A stretch of 11,408 nt of DNA. It comes from Gammaproteobacteria bacterium (GTDB lineage Bacteria; Pseudomonadota; Gammaproteobacteria; JAURND01). Both the position numbers and the translations under genes were made by a program. This document shows positions 8,682 to 11,408 of the stretch, piece after piece; the first letter of the stretch is position 1; every line of letters begins with the position of its first letter. Location: contig JAURND010000136.1 of the NCBI GenBank assembly GCA_030830425.1, forward strand, positions 1 through 11,408, given 5' to 3'. The notes below the pieces were generated by a model. That model was not told the DNA's origin. It worked only from the letters and a program-made list of their open reading frames with translations, and searched no databases.

Positions 8682-8759
8682 GATATCGCGCTTACTTGAA
8701 GGTATTAGTTTTTTAAAACAATATGCTAAAAAAATCCTATGGATGTAAGCATGGTATAA
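8682..8759. repeat. Module 1 stem-loop copy
   Basis: GCTTACTTGAAGG (8690-8702), the GTTTTTTAAAACAATA core and ATGTAAGCATGGTATAAG (8743-8760) match the copy at 11225-11300 along its length. GCTTAC pairs with GTAAGC, and the flanking ATA/TAT bases also pair, so the stem is kept although several bases differ. It lies just upstream of the secreted-protein gene and may contain or disturb its promoter. Confidence 0.7.
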
Positions 8760-8871
8760 GCTGCTGAATTTAAGAAGGCAGCATGAATCCGGGTCTTCGT
8801 TAGGATGGTTCGCGAAGACCATTCATTTTGTTTCACGGCAAAGGTTCAAAAAGCAGCTTCTTAACGTGAAA
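8760..8871. repeat. Diverged modules 2 and 3
   Basis: AATTTAAGAAGGCAGCATG, GGTCTTCG (8792-8799) paired with CGAAGACC (8813-8820), and TTTTGTTTCAC parallel the copies after mutY and upstream of tkt. TTAAGAAG pairs with CTTCTTAA, and TTTCACG (8831-8837) pairs with CGTGAAA (8865-8871). The stems are kept with different bases. The 8608-9209 gap (602 bases) consists of a short unassigned leader (8608-8681) followed by this repeat cluster; I see no gene in it. Confidence 0.6.
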
Positions 8872-8874
8872 TGG

Positions 8875-9168
8875 GTATATACTGCTCGTATTTGAATGTG
8901 AGAATTTTAATGTATCTGCTTTTTTGATACGAGCAGTATCATCTATTTGAATTTAAGGGGGCAGCAGAACACTTCCCCCTTAAAAAACCCCCTGATTTTG
9001 TCTCACATTGAAGTGAGACGAGAATATACTGCTCGTACTTGAAAGTGAGAATCTTTATGTGTCTGCTTTTTTGATACGAGCAGTATCATCTATTTGAATT
9101 TAAGGGGGCAGCAGAACACTTCCCCCTTAAAAAACCCCCTGGTTTTGTCTCACTTTCAGGGAGAACGA
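8875..9168. repeat. 147-base tandem duplication of the full repeat
   Basis: 8875-9021 and 9022-9168 are two copies in direct tandem at a period of 147. They are nearly identical from TCTGCTTTTTTGATACGAG to CCCCCTG, and more diverged at both ends. Each copy has ATACTGCTCGTA paired with TACGAGCAGTAT (8879-8890 with 8928-8939; 9026-9037 with 9075-9086). Each also has TTTAAGGGGG paired with CCCCCTTAAA (8952-8961 with 8975-8984; 9099-9108 with 9122-9131). The first copy ends in a perfect GTCTCAC/GTGAGAC stem (9000-9006 with 9013-9019); the second carries the altered TTTCAGGGAGAACGAG tail also seen at the window start. Confidence 0.9.
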
Positions 9169-9175
9169 GTATATA

Positions 9176-9200
9176 TTTTTAAAAACCAGTACCTTCAAGT
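9176..9200 (-). repeat. Inverted fragment of module 1 beside the tkt stop
   Basis: On the minus strand, ACTTGAAGGTACTGGTTTTT plus AAAA matches ACTTGAAGGTCTGGTTTTTA plus AAA at 11239-11261, apart from a one-base indel. With the copy at 11225-11300 it brackets tkt as an inverted pair. Confidence 0.7.
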
Positions 9201-9209
9201 CAGCACAGT

Positions 9210-11204
9210 TTATAATAATTTTTTCACAGCTTTTTCAATGTGCTCGGCTGTGATCCCTAATGCAGCATAGACTGCTTCGCAAGGCGCTGATTCTCCATAT
9301 CGATTCAGGCCAATAATTTTGCCTTTTAATCCTACATATTTATACCAAAAATCCGCAGCACCTGCTTCAACTGCGACCCGAGCTTCTATTTTAGCGGGTA
9401 GTACAGATTCTCGATAACTCGCGTCTTGTTGATCAAACACGTTGGTGGATGGCATAGATACGAGGCGAACAGAGTAGCCTTGTTCAGTAAGGCGAGCAAA
9501 TGCTATTGATGCCAATGAAACCTCTGATCCTGTTGCGATGATAATCGCTTGTGGTTTGCCTTTGCAATCTTGAAGAATATATCCCCCCCGCTCTACATAA
9601 GGTAGGGTTTTTAGATCACGCCTTTCTGTGGGCAAGTTTTGTCGGGATAATAAAAGGCAAGTCGGTCCTTGTTGATTTTCTAATGCATTTTTCCAGGCGA
9701 TGGCCGTTTCAATTAAATCACAGGGACGCCAAACCGTGACATTAGGCGTTAAGCGCAATATAGCGGCATGTTCAATGGGTTGATGCGTAGGGCCATCTTC
9801 GCCTAAGCCAATAGAGTCATGGGTCAATACGAAAATGGATCGAATCTTCATGAGTGCGGCTAGACGAATTGCGTTACGTCCATAGTCGACAAAAGTCAAA
9901 AAGGTACCGCCGTAAGGAATCAAGCCCCCATGGATGGCTAGCCCATTCATGATGGCAAACATGCCAAATTCGCGGACGCCATAATGAATATAGTTGCCAT
10001 CAGGTTGCTTGGCTTCAAAGACTTTGGATAGCGTATGCCAGGTATTGTTAGAGGGAGTTAGGTCGGCTGAACCACCGATTAATTCGGGTAATAATTTAGC
10101 ATAGGCATCTAGGCATATTTCAGAAGCTTTGCGTGTTGCGATAGGTTGATTTTTTTCAATGCAGGTTTGTAAAAATATCTTGTTTTTTCTTTCCCAATCA
10201 TTAGGGAGTTTTCTTTGAGTACGACGTAAAAATTCTTCAGCTAAGATCGGATTTGTTTTTCGATATTGATCAAATTTCTCTTGCCATTCTAGCGCTAAAC
10301 CAGCGCCTAATTTTCGAGCATCCCATGCGGCATAAATGTCAGGAGGAATCACAAATGGGGGATGTGCCCAGCCCAATGCTTCGCGTGTGGCGGTTATTTC
10401 TGTTTCTCCCAAGGGTGAGCCATGTGTTTTTGCGCTGCCTGCTAAATGAGGTGAGCCAAAACCAATTTGAGTTTTACAACAAATCAAGCTGGGTTTGTGA
10501 GGCATGTCGCGGGCTTCTTCAATCGCAGCAGCAATCGTTTTGGGGTTATGACCATCAACTTGTGCAATGACATGCCATCCATAGGCTTCAAATCGCGCTG
10601 GCGTGTTGTCTGTGAACCAACCTTGCGTATTCCCATCAATAGAAATCCCATTGTCATCGTAGATCACAATGAGTTTTCCAAGTTGTAATGTGCCTGCCAG
10701 TGAAGCAACTTCGTGAGAAATGCCTTCCATTAGACAACCATCACCTACAAACACATAGGTGTAATGATCCACGATTTCTAAATGTGGTCGATTAAAATGA
10801 GCGGCCAAATTCTTTTCGGCAATTGCCATACCTACTGCATTGGCGAATCCTTGCCCCAAGGGGCCCGTTGTTGTTTCGATACCAGGGGTATGTCCGTATT
10901 CAGGATGTCCAGGTGTTTTAGAATGAAGCTGGCGAAATTGTTTGAGATCGTCCAGGCTTAAAGGATAACCTGTCAAATGTAAGAGAGAATAAAGCAGCGT
11001 TGCACCATGACCATTGGATAGAACAAAGCGATCACGGTTAATCCAGTTTGGATTTTCTGGGTTGTGTCTCAAAAAATCATTCCATAACACTTCAGCGATA
11101 TCTGCCATGCCCATTGGCATGCCGGGATGTCCGGAATTTGCTTTTTGTACCGCATCGATACTTAAAAAACGAATTGCGTTCGCTAGCTCACGTCTTGTTG
11201 GCAT
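9210..11204 (-). CDS. tkt: Transketolase
   Basis: A 664-residue thiamine-diphosphate enzyme (E. coli TktA is 663) that moves two-carbon ketol units between sugar phosphates in the non-oxidative pentose phosphate pathway. [10 protein letters not shown] places His26 exactly as in E. coli. [20 protein letters not shown] and GPLGQG come next. [18 protein letters not shown] begins the ThDP/metal motif, continued by [10 protein letters not shown]. In the second domain are [13 protein letters not shown], the [20 protein letters not shown] region with the catalytic Glu (about residue 410), and [19 protein letters not shown] set the start at the ATG at 11204, which gives the family length and has GGAG (11211-11214) six bases upstream. 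The frame stays open to 11378, but those 58 codons lie in repeat DNA and have no family counterpart. Repeats flank the gene on both sides, and no gap or pgk gene is next to it. Confidence 0.97.
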   Translation of the reverse strand: MPTRRELANAIRFLSIDAVQKANSGHPGMPMGMADIAEVLWNDFLRHNPENPNWINRDRFVLSNGHGATLLYSLLHLTGYPLSLDDLKQFRQLHSKTPGHPEYGHTPGIETTTGPLGQGFANAVGMAIAEKNLAAHFNRPHLEIVDHYTYVFVGDGCLMEGISHEVASLAGTLQLGKLIVIYDDNGISIDGNTQGWFTDNTPARFEAYGWHVIAQVDGHNPKTIAAAIEEARDMPHKPSLICCKTQIGFGSPHLAGSAKTHGSPLGETEITATREALGWAHPPFVIPPDIYAAWDARKLGAGLALEWQEKFDQYRKTNPILAEEFLRRTQRKLPNDWERKNKIFLQTCIEKNQPIATRKASEICLDAYAKLLPELIGGSADLTPSNNTWHTLSKVFEAKQPDGNYIHYGVREFGMFAIMNGLAIHGGLIPYGGTFLTFVDYGRNAIRLAALMKIRSIFVLTHDSIGLGEDGPTHQPIEHAAILRLTPNVTVWRPCDLIETAIAWKNALENQQGPTCLLLSRQNLPTERRDLKTLPYVERGGYILQDCKGKPQAIIIATGSEVSLASIAFARLTEQGYSVRLVSMPSTNVFDQQDASYRESVLPAKIEARVAVEAGAADFWYKYVGLKGKIIGLNRYGESAPCEAVYAALGITAEHIEKAVKKLL

Positions 11205-11210
11205 GAAGTT

Positions 11211-11229
11211 CTCCGAAATAATGTTTATA
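11211..11229 (-). promoter_or_regulatory. tkt Shine-Dalgarno and possible -10 inside a repeat arm
   Basis: On the minus strand, GGAG (11211-11214) is spaced six bases from the ATG at 11204. Upstream, TATAAA (11224-11229) would be a good -10 box, giving a leader of about a dozen bases. It forms part of the outer arm (TTATACCGC) of the module 1 repeat. The -35 position (ACCAGA at 17-base spacing) is poor, so the promoter is tentative; the ribosome-binding site is convincing. Confidence 0.45.
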
Positions 11230-11300
11230 CCGCTCTTACTTGAAGGTCTGGTTTTTAAAACAATAGGTTGAAAAAAACTATTGAGGTAAACGCGGTATAA
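11225..11300. repeat. Module 1 stem-loop upstream of tkt
   Basis: TTATACCGC (11225-11233) and GCGGTATAA (11292-11300) are perfect inverted arms, and the pairing extends to about 16 of 20 positions. Inside, AATAGGTT and AAACTATT form a second small hairpin. This is the best-preserved copy of module 1 in the window. Confidence 0.8.
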
Positions 11301-11408
11301 TCTGTTTATGTTAAAGGGGAAAAACATGGATCCCGACCTTCGTCGGGACGCTTTGCGCAATCCCTGGTTTTGTCTCAACCTGAAGGTAAAAAAGACAGTA
11401 CCTTCACG
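11301..11408. repeat. Modules 2 and 3 at the window end
   Basis: TCCCGAC-CTTC-GTCGGGA (11331-11348) is a perfect 7-bp hairpin, counterpart of the CCGGC-CTTC-GCCGG hairpin after mutY. CCCTGGTTTTGTCTCA follows as in the other copies. The last part differs: TGAAGGTA (11381-11388) pairs with TACCTTCA (11399-11406), reusing the TGAAGGT motif of module 1. The element probably continues beyond the window. Confidence 0.7.

Noticed and set aside
8604..8822. 72-residue minus-strand frame upstream of the secreted protein
   Set aside because: It is encoded almost entirely by repeat modules and has no recognisable domain or start signal.
8875..9168. CRISPR-like array
   Set aside because: Only two long units without short regular repeats and unique spacers, and no cas genes nearby. 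The similarity covers whole units, as in a tandem duplication.
8608..9209. Hidden tRNA or known structured RNA in the largest gap
   Set aside because: Many hairpins are present, but none has tRNA cloverleaf features or a riboswitch core that I recognise.
11205..11378. N-terminal extension of transketolase
   Set aside because: No transketolase counterpart, repeat-derived sequence, and a good Shine-Dalgarno at the internal start.

Overview
The window looks like chromosomal housekeeping DNA from a moderately AT-rich gammaproteobacterium. ParC, MutY, YggX, hydroxymethylbilane synthase and transketolase all read as clear gammaproteobacterial versions, and the mutY-yggX order is a gammaproteobacterial hallmark. 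I lean towards the Legionellales/Coxiellaceae side because of the repeat-rich intergenic DNA, the isolated hemC and the small secreted protein, but that placement is inference. No tRNA, rRNA, CRISPR array, transposase, phage gene or toxin-antitoxin pair was found.

Layout. On the plus strand, 179-2905 carries a WrbA-type flavodoxin quinone reductase, a VIT1/CCC1-family metal transporter overlapping it by 4 bases, mutY 3 bases later and, beyond a repeat, yggX. This block has an iron/oxidative-damage theme: quinone reduction, Fe/Mn handling, repair of 8-oxoG mispairs by an Fe-S enzyme, and Fe-S protection. Everything from 3137 to 11204 is on the minus strand. In transcription order it is transketolase (tkt), a 600-base repeat region, a small secreted protein of unknown role, hemC, a 200-base repeat patch, an MCE/MlaD-type protein, its auxiliary lipoprotein, and parC.

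The unusual content is between and inside the genes. Nearly every larger intergenic gap holds pieces of one modular palindromic repeat. Module 1 is a long stem with TATAC...GTATA ends, module 2 a TTTAAGGGGG...CCCCCTTAAA stem, and module 3 a GTCTCAC...GTGAGAC stem next to GAGTATAT. Copies lie at the window start, after mutY, upstream of the MCE gene (remnant), throughout 8682-9200 (including a 147-base tandem duplication) and upstream of tkt. A second dispersed repeat marked by GCGGGAATTGCTG lies at 2925-3129 and 6793-6839.

The best candidate for something new is inside hemC. A 128-base palindromic segment (7533-7660) with near-identical inverted ends interrupts the gene in frame, adding about 43 residues absent from ordinary hydroxymethylbilane synthases and leaving all catalytic motifs intact. 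This behaviour resembles the Rickettsia palindromic elements. Other points of note are a valine at the ParC position equivalent to E. coli Ser80, an MCE/lipoprotein pair without an adjacent permease and ATPase, and a repeat-derived false N-terminal extension of tkt.
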